Source of the DNA: Lewinellaceae bacterium | GTDB taxonomy: Bacteria > Bacteroidota > Bacteroidia > Chitinophagales > Saprospiraceae | Assembly (NCBI GenBank): GCA_016711435.1 | Contig: JADJSY010000019.1 | Coordinates: 54,497-118,496, forward strand | Direction of reading: 5' to 3' | Length of the DNA stretch: 64,000 bases | Part shown: positions 43,548-53,497 of the stretch, piece by piece | How positions within the stretch are numbered: the stretch's first letter is position 1 | Layout: every line of letters begins with the position of its first letter | Program-made: the position numbers and the translations under genes | The notes under the pieces: generated by a model | What the model saw: only the letters and a program-made list of their open reading frames with translations | What the model was told of the DNA's origin: nothing | The model's database searches: none

Positions 43548-45740
43548 GTGAAAAAATTACTACTGAAAATCTCCTCTGTTTTTATCCTGCTTTTGTTGTT
43601 TGGCAGGCTTTCGGCCAATAACCCGGACAGCCTGAAACGTGTACTCGCCATCGTGCAGGGAGCGGAACGATTGCCCATATTGCTGCAATTATGCGACACC
43701 CAATTTAAAGGACAACTCACCAACACCGAGGCGCGGGGATTTGCGGAGGAAATTATACAGCGCGCAAGCGCAGCCCGCGATACGGCAGCAAATGTCGAAG
43801 GCTGCCTGTGCATTGCCATCAACCAGGATAAATCTTCCAATGCATCGGATACCAGAAAATGGCTCGCCGAAGCGCTGACGCTGGCCGGCAAATACCCCGG
43901 TTTGCAGGCAAAAACGCTGTATAAATGGGCTGATTATTACTACGAACTGGGACAAATGGACTCCTCGCTGGTCTATCTGACAAAGGCTTTACAGATCAGC
44001 CAGTTGCATCGTTTCTCCACCGAACAGGTCATGATATTAAGCCGTATGGCAAAGATTTACGGCAACCTGGGCAACGCAGCACTGGCCGATTCGCTGGGCA
44101 GGCGCTCTTTCTTTTATTGCCACAACATCCAGGATTCAGCCATGGCCTACAGCCGCTGGGCGATCGTACAGGAAGATCTGGGGCATCCCGAAGAAGCGTT
44201 GCGCGCATTCCTGGCCGCCTATCGGATCAATAAAAAACTAAAAAACAACATACTGGCCTCTTTCAACCTGCAACAAGCGGCTTCCATTTTACGGGATGAA
44301 GGGCAATACGAACAGGCAATCGGGTACCTGGAAGAGTCTATTCAATTGTCACAAAGCATCGGCAACCTCACCGGACTGTCCAGCGCATACCATTCTTTAG
44401 GCACGCTGCACATGGCCCAAAAATCGTACGACAAAGCACTGGCTTATTTTCGGATGGCGCTTTCGATGAAAAAAGACATCGGCAGCCCCAAGAAGGTACT
44501 CAATACAATTGTGAACATGGCAAATTTGTACGTCCAGACAGCGCAATACGATTCCTGCCTGGCGTTGTGCAAGTACTATTTACCGCTGAGCCACAAAATT
44601 GAGCATAAAATTGCGGCTTCCAACCTGGCATTCCTGGGTTCTATTTCCGCAGCCAAAACCGGGCGCATGGCATTGGCGCGTCAGTACCTGGCCAGCGGCG
44701 AGCAGGTAATCAGCAGGATGAAAGTCCGACAGGAAATGCCGGAAGTATATCAATTAGCAGCCAAAAGCCACGCCACACTGGGCTATTTTGAAAAAGCCTA
44801 CCAATACCAGGCGCTGTTTCAGGCCTTGCAGGATTCTATTTTTAATGCCGAAAAAAGCCGCATTATTTCCGAAATGGAAACACGTTTTGAAACCGAAAAA
44901 AAGGAACAGCAAATCTCCGTACTCGGGAAAGAAAATGAACTGAATAATGCCCGTATTGCCAATGCTCGTACCCGGCAATTCGCCCTGCTGATTTGCCTGG
45001 CGCTGCTCGGCGCATTTGCTTATTTCCTTTGGCAAAACGCCGCCGGTCGCAAACGACTCAATACCGCACTGGAAAAAACCAACAGCGAACTGACCCGCAA
45101 AAATACGGAAGTGCAAACCTTGCTCCGCGAAATTCACCACCGCGTCAAAAACAACCTGCAAATCATTTCCAGCCTGCTCCGTATGCAGGCCCGCCGCACC
45201 AGTGACGAAAATACCCTCGAAGCCCTGCGTACCGGCCAGGCCCGGATTCGCTCCATGGCGCTGCTGCACCAGCGCCTGTACCAGGGCGAACAACTGAAGG
45301 ATATTCCCATGAGCCCCTACCTGACAGAACTCTCTCAAAGCCTTCTGGATGCTTACCGGGTTGACGAAGACCGCATTCGTTTTCGCACAGAAATTGAACC
45401 GATCGACCTGGATGTCGACACCGCCATACCGCTCGGACTGATTGCGAATGAACTGATGACCAATGCTTTGAAATATGCATTTCCGGAAGACCGAAGCGGC
45501 GAAATTCTGTTGTCTCTGAAAAAAACGGATCATGGTTTTGCGCTGCAGGTGAGCGACAATGGGATCGGCATGAAACTCAGCGAAGGAAAACCAGCCGCCG
45601 GGCGCAACACCTACGGACTTGAACTGGTGGAATCGCTTGCCCAAAAACTCAACGGACAACTGGTTTTCTCCAACGGGAAAGGCACCCGAACAACGCTTAC
45701 CGCTCCCATTTTTCTTCAACCCGTAGTAACGCCGGCATGA
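43548..45740 (+). CDS. TPR-containing histidine kinase (HisKA_2 type)
   Basis: 731 residues from GTG 43548 (VKKLLLKISSVFILLLLFGR), which gives a proper signal peptide; the longer frame starts in an intergenic word repeat. Domains: signal, TPR repeats (about 40-470, with YHSLGTLHMAQKSYDKALAY), one transmembrane helix near 490, a coiled coil, then HisKA_2 with EIHHRVKNNLQII (His near 531) and the HATPase region (IPLGLIANELMTNALKYAF, VSDNGIGM). It signals to the LytTR regulator, whose ATG overlaps its stop by 4 bases. A paralogous pair lies at 57126-59758. Confidence 0.92.
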   Translation: MKKLLLKISSVFILLLLFGRLSANNPDSLKRVLAIVQGAERLPILLQLCDTQFKGQLTNTEARGFAEEIIQRASAARDTAANVEGCLCIAINQDKSSNASDTRKWLAEALTLAGKYPGLQAKTLYKWADYYYELGQMDSSLVYLTKALQISQLHRFSTEQVMILSRMAKIYGNLGNAALADSLGRRSFFYCHNIQDSAMAYSRWAIVQEDLGHPEEALRAFLAAYRINKKLKNNILASFNLQQAASILRDEGQYEQAIGYLEESIQLSQSIGNLTGLSSAYHSLGTLHMAQKSYDKALAYFRMALSMKKDIGSPKKVLNTIVNMANLYVQTAQYDSCLALCKYYLPLSHKIEHKIAASNLAFLGSISAAKTGRMALARQYLASGEQVISRMKVRQEMPEVYQLAAKSHATLGYFEKAYQYQALFQALQDSIFNAEKSRIISEMETRFETEKKEQQISVLGKENELNNARIANARTRQFALLICLALLGAFAYFLWQNAAGRKRLNTALEKTNSELTRKNTEVQTLLREIHHRVKNNLQIISSLLRMQARRTSDENTLEALRTGQARIRSMALLHQRLYQGEQLKDIPMSPYLTELSQSLLDAYRVDEDRIRFRTEIEPIDLDVDTAIPLGLIANELMTNALKYAFPEDRSGEILLSLKKTDHGFALQVSDNGIGMKLSEGKPAAGRNTYGLELVESLAQKLNGQLVFSNGKGTRTTLTAPIFLQPVVTPA

Positions 45741-46471
45741 TTCAAATTCTCATTATCGAAGATGAACCCATCATCGCAAAAGACCTGGCCTGCGCCGTGG
45801 AGGAACTCGGCTACACCGTCACGGGTACGTGCCGCAACCACCACGAGGCGTTGCACAGCCTGACCACTACCCTGCCCGACCTGGTGCTTTGTGATATTCA
45901 CCTCGAAGGCGACGACTGGGACGGCATCCGGCTGGCACAGGAAATCAGACACTTGTACCAGTTGCCCCTTATATTTCTCACTGCTTTGGCCGATCCTGCC
46001 ACCATCAGCCGGGCCGCTGCGGTCGAGCCGGATGCCTATCTTACCAAACCTTTTGAAGATCGGAGCCTCTACGCGGCCATCGAACTGGCTATTTCAAAAT
46101 TTTCGCTGCGGCAGGAAAATGCCCCGGAAACAGCACATTCGGAGCCGCTGCCGTTCATTGCCGGCAACTTTTTTGTGAAAGAAAAAAAACGCTTGGTCAA
46201 AGTAAGTGCCGCCGATATTTTCTGGATCAAAGCGGACGGCGTCTATTCCAGGCTCGCTACAGCAGATCGCCAGTACCTGTTGACGGCGCACCTCGGCGCC
46301 GTAGAAGAAAAATTAAAGGGCTTGTCTTTTGTGCGGGTACACCGCAGCTGGCTCATTAATTTCCAGCACATCGAAGCCATTGAGGAAGATATGCTGACGG
46401 TGGGTTCGGAACACATTCCGCTCGGAAAAAGTTACCGGGAAGCGTTTTATGGGAGGTTACAACAATTATAA
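45737..46471 (+). CDS. LytTR-family response regulator
   Basis: 244 residues. The receiver domain (1-120) has IIEDEP, phosphoacceptor Asp53 in [17 protein letters not shown] and a KPF loop. A LytTR DNA-binding domain follows (about 140-240, [35 protein letters not shown]). LytTR proteins bind direct repeats upstream of target genes. The start overlaps the kinase stop (ATGA), so the pair is translationally coupled. Targets are unknown. Confidence 0.95.
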   Translation: MIQILIIEDEPIIAKDLACAVEELGYTVTGTCRNHHEALHSLTTTLPDLVLCDIHLEGDDWDGIRLAQEIRHLYQLPLIFLTALADPATISRAAAVEPDAYLTKPFEDRSLYAAIELAISKFSLRQENAPETAHSEPLPFIAGNFFVKEKKRLVKVSAADIFWIKADGVYSRLATADRQYLLTAHLGAVEEKLKGLSFVRVHRSWLINFQHIEAIEEDMLTVGSEHIPLGKSYREAFYGRLQQL

Positions 46472-46491
46472 GTAAAATTAAAATACAAGGC

Positions 46492-46857
46492 ATGAACAAT
46501 TCCAACACACACACCCAGCGAATCGCAAAATTGACCTTCGCTTCGGTCTACCCGATGTATGTTGCAAAAGTCGAGAAAAAGGGCCGAACGATAGGAGAAC
46601 TAGATCAGGTCATCGAGTGGTTAACTGGTTTTGATAAAAAGAAACTGCAAGACCTGATGGAAGAAAAGGCGACTTTTGAAACCTTCTTTCAGGGTGCTTC
46701 CTTGAACCCAAATGCACGCCTCATTACGGGAGTAATCTGTGGATATCGGGTCGAAGAAATCGAAGATCCTTTAACCCAGCAGGTAAGGTATTTGGACAAG
46801 TTGGTGGATGAATTGGCGAAAGGCCGAAAGATGGAGAAGATTTTGCGGGTGGAGTAG
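46492..46857 (+). CDS. DUF2200 domain-containing protein
   Basis: 121 residues, [20 protein letters not shown]. Conserved features are [51 protein letters not shown] and [20 protein letters not shown]2200 function is unknown; it is widespread as a single-domain cytosolic protein. It lies 20 bases after the response regulator stop and may be co-transcribed. A deleted copy is at 33791-33916. Confidence 0.9.
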   Translation: MNNSNTHTQRIAKLTFASVYPMYVAKVEKKGRTIGELDQVIEWLTGFDKKKLQDLMEEKATFETFFQGASLNPNARLITGVICGYRVEEIEDPLTQQVRYLDKLVDELAKGRKMEKILRVE

Positions 46858-46938
46858 TAAGTAAACAGGCAAAAAATGAAACATAAAAATGACCATTCAG
46901 CAGCTATAATTTTATCCGCAGGACAAGGACGAGTTTAC

Positions 46939-47652
46939 ATGCAACACATATTCCTGTTCCTGGCAACCATCCTTTTATATTCGTCATGCGCCGCCCCGAG
47001 ACCGTACAACAGGGTCGAAAGCACCGCCGCCTTTCATAACCCAGGCGATGACGCGCTCATCACGCAGTCCTTGTTCAATGACAAGAATGCCACCATTTCC
47101 GAAGAAAATATTCAGAAAATTCTGGAAGGTACCTACAAGTTGCCCCCACAACTCCGGGTTGCGGTCGTACGACTGGAAAACACGGCGCAACAACGGTATT
47201 TCCGCAACGACGAACAATATTTAAAGACGCAACAATCCTACTTGGACTTGTTTTCAGAAAAATTCAGTCAATCGCCCCGGGTGACCCGATTTTCCATTGT
47301 CCCTGATTTACTCCTTTCAAAACCCCTTTCCTTTACCAATATCCGGGAAGCGGCTGTCAGGATGCAGGCAGACATTGTAGTGGTGTATTCCATTACAAGC
47401 GACCTGTACTCCAAGTACAAACTTTTTTCAAAACCGGACATCAAAGCTTTTGCAACGACCCAACTCATCATTTTGGACGTCAGGACAGGGCTTATTCCTT
47501 TTTCGACCATTGTTACGAAGGATACCTTATCGCAGAAAACCAAAGAAGAAGTCGATCATTCTGAAGCGGCAAGCCGCATTCAAAACGAAGCCGTTTTGTT
47601 GACGATCCAGGATATTGGGCAACGTATAACAGACTTTCTCAACAAAGATTAA
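46939..47652 (+). CDS. Lipoprotein of unknown function
   Basis: 237 residues from the Met starting MQHIFLFLATILLYSSCAAP. The lipobox is LYSSC, so it is an export lipoprotein; the frame reaches back to 46876 but the signal starts here. The mature part is soluble, with LRVAVVRLENTAQQRYFRND, MQADIVVVYSITSDLYSKYK and LIILDVRTGLIPFSTIVTKD. The alternating pattern resembles proteins of the curli-assembly CsgG-like or GldE-neighbour type only vaguely, so function remains unknown. It may belong to the operon of the two-component system upstream. Confidence 0.75.
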   Translation: MQHIFLFLATILLYSSCAAPRPYNRVESTAAFHNPGDDALITQSLFNDKNATISEENIQKILEGTYKLPPQLRVAVVRLENTAQQRYFRNDEQYLKTQQSYLDLFSEKFSQSPRVTRFSIVPDLLLSKPLSFTNIREAAVRMQADIVVVYSITSDLYSKYKLFSKPDIKAFATTQLIILDVRTGLIPFSTIVTKDTLSQKTKEEVDHSEAASRIQNEAVLLTIQDIGQRITDFLNKD

Positions 47653-47666
47653 AGGGTGGGATGCCC

Positions 47667-50177
47667 TCAATCCCTATAAAACACCGCATTCGCAAACAAC
47701 AATTTCCCCTGTTGCCAGAAACAACGGAACAGCGGGTTGTCCACAAAATAAACAACCTGACCGCTACCCATCTGCTGCACGGTGGCCACCGGCGTTTTTT
47801 TCAGGCGCGATTTCACCCGGCTGCCGATAAAACCATACGACTGGTAATTATCGTCGATGTAAATCGGCGAATCCGCGTCGTCGGGCATCTGGAAAACATT
47901 CGGGCTGGTTTTCAGCGAGTGGTAATAGTCGGGCAGTCCGTAAGCCAGCGGGTGCGAGTTATCCACTTTGGCTTTGATAATCGCGCCCGGGAGTTGTTCG
48001 CTTGCTCCGGCGCGTTCGCGCGACAGGAAGGGTCGCGACGAACTGAGCGTGTCTTTCGGCGTATCCTTCGATTTCAGCACAAAACCGTCTTTGTTGGCAA
48101 AAGCCTTGACCGCGCCGTCAAAAACGATCAGTCGTCCGCCTTCTTTGACCCAGTTTTCAATAATTTCCATTTGACGCTCTGAAAGGCTGTAGGAGCCGTC
48201 GCTAAAAATAAGCGTGGTAAAATCGCCCATGTTGACCCGGTGCAATCTGTCCAAAGGAATCGGCGTGATCGGATAACCCAGCTCCCGTTCAAAATAATAC
48301 CAGGTATGGCCATAGGAATTGGCGTCCGCATCATCGCCATACACGATAGCGACTTCCGGGCGGTTGATGACCGCAAATGCATCGGAACCCAGGTCGTACC
48401 CTTTCTCCGCCATGCCACTGAATACGGGATGCAGGGCAACATTGTGTTCGCCTGCAATCGACTTCATCACGCCGTCCAGTTCATTGTTCATGTTCCGGTT
48501 ATCGATCCGGCTGATGACAAAGGTGCCCGGCTCGAAGGTTTGTTCCGCCATCTGAAAGGCTTTAGTGGCCGTGCGTACCTTCACCCCTTTTTGCAATAAA
48601 GCGCTCAAAAACTGCACGTCATTGAAAGCATGCCGATGTATAAACCATGCGTAGGGCGAGGCCGTGAGCATCATTTCAGGCGCTTTATACGGCTCGTAAG
48701 CCTTTTTCGGGTCGAAGCGGTCCTTCAAAGCATACCCTTCCAGGCCGTGGGCAAAAAACAGGGACCAGGCCGTAATATCATACGTGACGGAATCCGATAG
48801 CCGCGATTCCGGCTCGAACAATACTTGAACGAGTACAGATTTGGGCTGGAAAGCGCTGATCACCAGGTCTTTAGCGTCGATACTGACCGAGGCTTCCTTT
48901 CCATTTACATAATCGAAAGCCTTTACACCGCTCGTGTTGGCGCCTGCCATGCCGTAACGGATATGGTGCAGGTCGAGCAGTTCGCAGAGGGTCTTTATTT
49001 TATTCGGATCATTGCTGTGTCGAATGACGAACGATTTGTACTGCCCTTGTGGCTGGGTGCTGGTTTTCCGGTAGTATTCACGGAAATTTTCCACCAGTGG
49101 CCGGGCGTTTTTGCTGGCCATTTCAATGGAGGAAAGGCAGGTGGTCAGGTGGTGCGCGATGCGGTCGTGCAGGGTGAGGGTATCAAACACTTCGGTCAGG
49201 ATAGCCCGTCCGCCCCTCGGGCCGCCGGCCTGTTCGTACGTCATGCCCACGCTGCCGTTATACATCGGGTAGGTGTCGCCATAGGAAGGGTAAAACAGGT
49301 CGAACACTTCTTTGGTGAAATACAACCAGCCATTCTGATCAAAATAACGCGCATTGTTCTGACCGATCTGACCCTGAAAATCGCGTTGCCAGGGTGTGAT
49401 GTAATCGTGCATGGGTTCGGCGGCAGGCGCGAAGTAGTACGGCTCGTTGATACCCTGCTCATGCACATCAGGGTGGATATGCGGCAGCCAGCGGTGGTAC
49501 AGGGTCAATCGCTGCCGGGTTTCCGTCTGCGTGGCCCAAGCCCAGTCGCGATTCAGGTCGAACTGGTAGTGATTGACCCGCCCGCCCGGCCAGGGTTCGC
49601 GGTGTTCGCGGGCGTCGGGATGCACATTTTTGAGCAGGTTGCTGCTCATGCGGTTCCAGCTGCTGTAGCGGTCGTAACCATCCGGATTCAGCGAAGGATC
49701 GAGGATAACCACCGTATTTTTGAGCCATTCTTTAATTTGAGGGTCGGTCTGGGTGGAAAGGCGGTAGGCCAGTTCCATGCTCCCTTCGGAGCCGGAAGCC
49801 TCGTTACCGTGTACGCTCATGCTGATCCAGATAAGCGCAACCGGGTTGGTGAGGTCTGGAGCACCTTCAGCGGTGCCAGCCAGCCGGAGGTTGTTCAGGC
49901 GGATGTCTTCCAGCCGCGACAGGTTTTCAGGCGCGGAGAAAAACGCCACCTGCAAAGGGCGCATTTCGTTGGTACGGCCGTAGCGCTCCAGTTTCATGGT
50001 GGCAGGCGCATTGGCGGCTAAGTATTCAAAATAGTCTGTCAGGAGGTAATGCGGCGTAAACGCTTCACCCAGGCGGTGCGGGAGAAACTCATTGGGGCTT
50101 TGAATTTTCTTTTGGGCAGACAGCGACGAAAGCGTCAAAAAAAGGCATAACAAGGAGAACAGGCGGGAATAACTCAT
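47667..50177 (-). CDS. Secreted M14-family zinc carboxypeptidase
   Basis: 836 residues with a signal peptide (1-21). The M14 catalytic domain lies at about 40-350. Zinc ligands are His123 and Glu126 in SVHGNEASGS, and a later His in IHPDVHEQG. The substrate Arg region is NRDWAWATQTETRQR, and GRTNEMRPLQ precedes the first ligand. A long C-terminal region (about 400-830) resembles the extra beta-rich and Rossmann-like domains of large Bacteroidota M14 proteins. It would cleave C-terminal residues of extracellular peptides. No T9SS CTD is obvious. It is convergent with the upstream lipoprotein gene. Confidence 0.92.
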   Translation of the reverse strand: MSYSRLFSLLCLFLTLSSLSAQKKIQSPNEFLPHRLGEAFTPHYLLTDYFEYLAANAPATMKLERYGRTNEMRPLQVAFFSAPENLSRLEDIRLNNLRLAGTAEGAPDLTNPVALIWISMSVHGNEASGSEGSMELAYRLSTQTDPQIKEWLKNTVVILDPSLNPDGYDRYSSWNRMSSNLLKNVHPDAREHREPWPGGRVNHYQFDLNRDWAWATQTETRQRLTLYHRWLPHIHPDVHEQGINEPYYFAPAAEPMHDYITPWQRDFQGQIGQNNARYFDQNGWLYFTKEVFDLFYPSYGDTYPMYNGSVGMTYEQAGGPRGGRAILTEVFDTLTLHDRIAHHLTTCLSSIEMASKNARPLVENFREYYRKTSTQPQGQYKSFVIRHSNDPNKIKTLCELLDLHHIRYGMAGANTSGVKAFDYVNGKEASVSIDAKDLVISAFQPKSVLVQVLFEPESRLSDSVTYDITAWSLFFAHGLEGYALKDRFDPKKAYEPYKAPEMMLTASPYAWFIHRHAFNDVQFLSALLQKGVKVRTATKAFQMAEQTFEPGTFVISRIDNRNMNNELDGVMKSIAGEHNVALHPVFSGMAEKGYDLGSDAFAVINRPEVAIVYGDDADANSYGHTWYYFERELGYPITPIPLDRLHRVNMGDFTTLIFSDGSYSLSERQMEIIENWVKEGGRLIVFDGAVKAFANKDGFVLKSKDTPKDTLSSSRPFLSRERAGASEQLPGAIIKAKVDNSHPLAYGLPDYYHSLKTSPNVFQMPDDADSPIYIDDNYQSYGFIGSRVKSRLKKTPVATVQQMGSGQVVYFVDNPLFRCFWQQGKLLFANAVFYRD

Positions 50178-50556
50178 CCGGGATGGTATGTATGTTAGGT
50201 TGGTTAGTATAGTTAGGTTTGAGTGGTTTGAAATGGTTTGATGGTTTGAAGTCTTCGCTTTCAGGCACTTGTATTAATCTTTTGTTCAAAACCACTTCGC
50301 GTTGACTATATCTGAAAGAAGAAGCGGACAAACATCCGGTGTTTTTACGAAAAAACACCATCTGTATTGTACTTTCCTGTGTAAGTGATCATTTTTACCG
50401 GGCTTACACCCTACTTTTGCGGCAGGATGCCTTTAGGTTGAGTTGAGGTTGAGTTTGTTGAGGCCGCTCGGAAAGTAGCAATTGCCCCTCTTTCAGTGGA
50501 TGAGACCTCAACAATCTCAACCTCTAAACAATCTCAACTTTTATCAACCTCTAGCC
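50178..50556. repeat. Intergenic region with word repeats
   Basis: 50195-50270 has GGTTGGTTAGTATAGTTAGG and repeated GGTTTGAAATGGTTTGATGG words without a clear complement. 50434-50556 has GGTTGAGTTGAGGTTGAGTT facing CCTCAACAATCTCAACCTC and CTAAACAATCTCAACTTTT, so it can fold. No gene is seen. Confidence 0.7.
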
Positions 50557-51336
50557 GTGTCAAAAAAAACCTTTTTTGCTTCCGATTTCCACCTGGGCGC
50601 CGATGCACGCCTGACGAGCGCCGAACGCGAACGCCAGTTGGTGCGCTGGTTGCGCCAGGTTGCCCCGGAGGCAGATTCTATTTACCTGGTTGGCGATCTG
50701 TTCGAGTTCTGGTTTGAGTATAAATCGGTGATTCCCAAGGGATTCAGCCGACTTTTTGGTATTTTGGCGGAATTGCGCGACGGTGGTTTGCCCATTTATG
50801 TATTTACCGGCAACCACGATTTATGGATGTTCGGCTATTTTGAACAAGAGTTTGGTATTCCGGTATACCGGCAGCCGATACTGCGTGAAATACACGGCAA
50901 ATCGTTTATGATCGGGCATGGCGACGGCCTCGGGCCGAACGACAAGGGTTACAAACGGATGAAAAAAGTATTTGTTCACCCCTTCAGCCAGTGGTTGTTC
51001 GGCTGGTTTCACCCCGATCTCGGCACACGCTTAGCCAATTTTTCTTCTCAAAAAAGCCGCTCCGCCACACCGCCCGAAGAGCGCAACTGGCTCGGCGAAG
51101 AACAGGAATGGCTCCTGCAGTATTGCAACCGGAAAATTGACCAGGGTACCCAGCCCGATTATTTCGTCTTCGGCCACCGGCACCTGCCCATCGACTGGCA
51201 ACTCAAGAACGGCCGAAGCAGGTATATAAACCTGGGCGAATGGTTGCACCACTGCTCTTATGGCGTATTCGATGGCGAAACTTTTGACATTCGTTTTTTT
51301 GAAACGGAAGGAATGGTAGTGAGCAACTGGAAGTAG
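50557..51336 (+). CDS. UDP-2,3-diacylglucosamine diphosphatase-like (LpxH-type) phosphoesterase
   Basis: 259 residues from GTG 50557 (VSKKTFFASDFHLGADARLT); the longer frame from 50482 translates the word repeat and is rejected. Metallophosphatase motifs are all present: SDFHLG (DxH), GDLFEFWFEY, GNHDLW, GHGDGLGP and GHRHLP. In LpxH this enzyme removes UMP from UDP-2,3-diacyl-GlcN to give lipid X in lipid A synthesis, at the inner membrane. Bacteroidota homologues of about 250 residues are normally assigned to this step. It is transcribed alone. The neighbours do not include other lipid A genes. Confidence 0.85.
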   Translation: MSKKTFFASDFHLGADARLTSAERERQLVRWLRQVAPEADSIYLVGDLFEFWFEYKSVIPKGFSRLFGILAELRDGGLPIYVFTGNHDLWMFGYFEQEFGIPVYRQPILREIHGKSFMIGHGDGLGPNDKGYKRMKKVFVHPFSQWLFGWFHPDLGTRLANFSSQKSRSATPPEERNWLGEEQEWLLQYCNRKIDQGTQPDYFVFGHRHLPIDWQLKNGRSRYINLGEWLHHCSYGVFDGETFDIRFFETEGMVVSNWK

Positions 51337-51369
51337 CCTGCTTAGGAGTTGATTTCCTTGTTAGAGTGG

Positions 51370-51912
51370 TCATTTTTTAAACCCGATACTGGGGCGTTTC
51401 GACCAATCTACTGGTGGTTCATCTTTGTTTTGAAGCGCTGAAATGTCATTGGCACGAGCCTGGTTTTCTTCGCCCAACCAACGTAGCACTTCATTAATAT
51501 CAGCCAGTTCTTTATCGTGGGAAATGATTTTGGCCGCTAATTCATCGAATGTCAAAGCGTAGCGACGAAGAGCGACAAAAGCCCTTATGATGCTGATGTT
51601 TGTACCAATAGCTTTGGGGCTGTTCAAAAGGCCCGAAAGCATTGCCACGCCGTGTTCGGTGAAAGCAAAAGGCAAATATTTGGAAAATCTTCCTTTCCCA
51701 GGTTCTAAGGTCACAAACTGTGACCTTAGAACATTGTACTCTTCTCGTGTCAATTCAAACATGAAATCCATAGGGAAACGCTCCATATTTCTGCGAACTG
51801 CTTGTTTGAGTGCTTTGTTGGGGACTTCATAAAGTTCTGCCAGATCGAAATCGAGCATGACCATTTGCCCGCGGATCTTGAAAATTTTGGTTTGGATAAT
51901 TTGTAGTTCCAT
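51370..51912 (-). CDS. ORF6N-domain DNA-binding protein
   Basis: 180 residues from the Met starting MELQIIQTKIFKIRGQMVML. The ORF6N domain (about 1-95) is recognisable from VPNKALKQAVRRNMERFPMD, FMFELTREEYNVLRSQF and KYLPFAFTEHGVAMLSGLL. These domains are shared by phage antirepressors and bacterial chromosomal relatives. A short coiled region with KIISHDKELADINEVLRWL follows. Immediately upstream (51929-52199) lie fragments of related genes. It could be a phage-derived regulator. Confidence 0.85.
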   Translation of the reverse strand: MELQIIQTKIFKIRGQMVMLDFDLAELYEVPNKALKQAVRRNMERFPMDFMFELTREEYNVLRSQFVTLEPGKGRFSKYLPFAFTEHGVAMLSGLLNSPKAIGTNISIIRAFVALRRYALTFDELAAKIISHDKELADINEVLRWLGEENQARANDISALQNKDEPPVDWSKRPSIGFKK

Positions 51913-51928
51913 ATATGAAGAGGTGTTA

Positions 51929-52199
51929 AGTGTTTGCCTTTTCACTTTTCAGCACACTGGAAAGTATTACAACGCTCTGTTCTGTAAACGCAAAAGGAGG
52001 AGAATGTATACCATCCAACTTGACGTGCCAAAATTGCACCTCAAATTTTCTAATTCTACCTTTTCCAGTTCAAACATAAATAACTCTGAGCAACATTACC
52101 AGGCCGTGTTCGGTGAAAGCAAAGGGCAAATATTTGGAAAATTTACCCCGACCTGTCTCTAAGGTCGCAAATTGCGTCCTTAGAGATTTGTACTCTTCA
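51929..52199 (-). pseudogene. Fragments of two more ORF6N genes
   Basis: On the minus strand, PFAFTEQSVVILSSVLKSEK appears near 51930-51999. A second piece, FATLETGRGKFSKYLPFAF with TEHGLVMLL, appears near 52084-52180. Both match the ORF6N block KYLPFAFTEHGVAML of the intact neighbour. The intervening sequence is not open. They look like decayed tandem copies. Confidence 0.65.
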
Positions 52200-52203
52200 T
52201 TAA

Positions 52204-52971
52204 TCACTCCTCCGATTTCAAACGATACTGCCCGCTTTCCAGCCGTTTTTGGGCAAACTGGAAATATTCAGGCACAATTTCAAAACCCACATATTGCCGG
52301 CCTTCCATCCGGCTCACCACGGCCGTCTGGCCCGAGCCCAGAAAAGGATCGAGCACTACGTCGCCGGGTAAACTGCTGTAAGCCAGTATTTTACGAATCA
52401 GTTCGGCGGGAAGTTTGGTGGGCGTTTTGACATCGCCGGTCCAGTATTCGCGGGGAATATTCCAGACGTCTTCCTTGTCTTTGTAGTGCGCGCTGCCGCC
52501 TTCGGGGTGTTTGGCGTCTTTTTCATACCGGGCATACGGATAAAAACGGCGTTGTTTTTCATCGAGGCTTGCAAACAGGACATGGTAGTGCGAGGTGACG
52601 TATTTGCGGGTCGTAACCAACCCGAACTGGTATTTCCAGATCAGGTGATTGACTAATTGAATATCCAGTTCGTCGAGCGTAATCAGCAGTTCTTTCAGGT
52701 AGTTCCAGCCGGAAAAAATGTAGAGGCTACCAGTAGGTTTCAGTACCCGTTTCACCTGCCCGAGCCAGTTGCGGGTAAAGTCCAGGTAATCGATGCCTTT
52801 CACCTCGTTGTATCCTTCGAGTACGCGGCTGCCTTTCCGGTTGTAATTGGCTTTTTTTGCCTGAAATTCGATGCCGAACGGCGGGTCCGTAATCACCAGA
52901 TCCACCGATTGATCGGGGAGGTGGCGCGCCATACCGGCTACACAATCTTCATTATAGATTTGGTTGAACAT
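52204..52971 (-). CDS. DNA methyltransferase, N4/N6-type (beta class order)
   Basis: 255 residues. Catalytic motif IV is TDPPFGIEF (Asp29-Phe32), near the N-terminus. The SAM-binding motif I follows late, at DPFLGSGQTAVV, about residue 212, then YVGFEIVPEYFQFAQKRL. This order is typical of beta-class N6-adenine or N4-cytosine methyltransferases. A substrate region lies between, with QLVNHLIWKYQFGLVTTRKY. No restriction endonuclease gene is adjacent, so it is probably an orphan enzyme. The recognition site cannot be read from the sequence. Confidence 0.92.
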   Translation of the reverse strand: MFNQIYNEDCVAGMARHLPDQSVDLVITDPPFGIEFQAKKANYNRKGSRVLEGYNEVKGIDYLDFTRNWLGQVKRVLKPTGSLYIFSGWNYLKELLITLDELDIQLVNHLIWKYQFGLVTTRKYVTSHYHVLFASLDEKQRRFYPYARYEKDAKHPEGGSAHYKDKEDVWNIPREYWTGDVKTPTKLPAELIRKILAYSSLPGDVVLDPFLGSGQTAVVSRMEGRQYVGFEIVPEYFQFAQKRLESGQYRLKSEE

Positions 52972-53030
52972 AGATGAAGGCGAAAGAACTGCTTTTTACC
53001 ACATAGGGCTTCACATGTGGTAAAAAAAAC

Positions 53031-53453
53031 CTATCTTTCCCTCAACCCGATTTTGAAAATCAACCAGCCGGAAACAATACCCATGAGGATATGCCAGGCG
53101 ACATCGCCCAATACCAGTTGCAGCGGCCACGACACAAAAGTTGCCATGTTGGCCAGATTCCAGGTAGCCGACGTGGCTAAATGGACCAATCCGCCAATGG
53201 TCAGTGCCGTGTTCAAAGTAGTGTTTTCCGTGCTGGTTTTAAATAAAATCCAGGTAAGGGAAAACGTGATAATGGCTTCCAGAATCGCCACAGGAAGGGG
53301 ATTAAAGTCCGCCATTTTCAGGACGGCGCTGCCCAAGCCGGCCGTATTTCTATCGAAAAAATCTGCGGCAACAAGTCCGTGAAAAACGCCGTTCAGCGCG
53401 AAAATCACAACAGTTGTCAGCAGCCAGGTGGTTAAAAATCGTTTTGTTGTCAT
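53031..53453 (-). CDS. Four-helix membrane protein of unknown function
   Basis: 140 residues. Four hydrophobic helices lie at about 9-27, 52-70, 82-100 and 112-132. Short motifs include FHGLVAADFF and ATSATWNLANMATFVSWPL. The length and helix pattern are like DUF2177-type proteins, but the match is loose. It follows the methyltransferase gene on the same strand, 59 bases away across a palindrome-like spacer, and may be independent. Confidence 0.65.
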   Translation of the reverse strand: MTTKRFLTTWLLTTVVIFALNGVFHGLVAADFFDRNTAGLGSAVLKMADFNPLPVAILEAIITFSLTWILFKTSTENTTLNTALTIGGLVHLATSATWNLANMATFVSWPLQLVLGDVAWHILMGIVSGWLIFKIGLRER

Positions 53454-53497
53454 GTTGGTAAGGTGTTAAACTTTGGAAAAAATGGAACACGGATGAA

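Noticed and set aside
50482..50556. Upstream start of the LpxH-like gene
   Set aside because: The extension translates CTCAACAATCTCAACC words of the intergenic dyad array; the GTG at 50557 directly precedes the conserved N-terminus.
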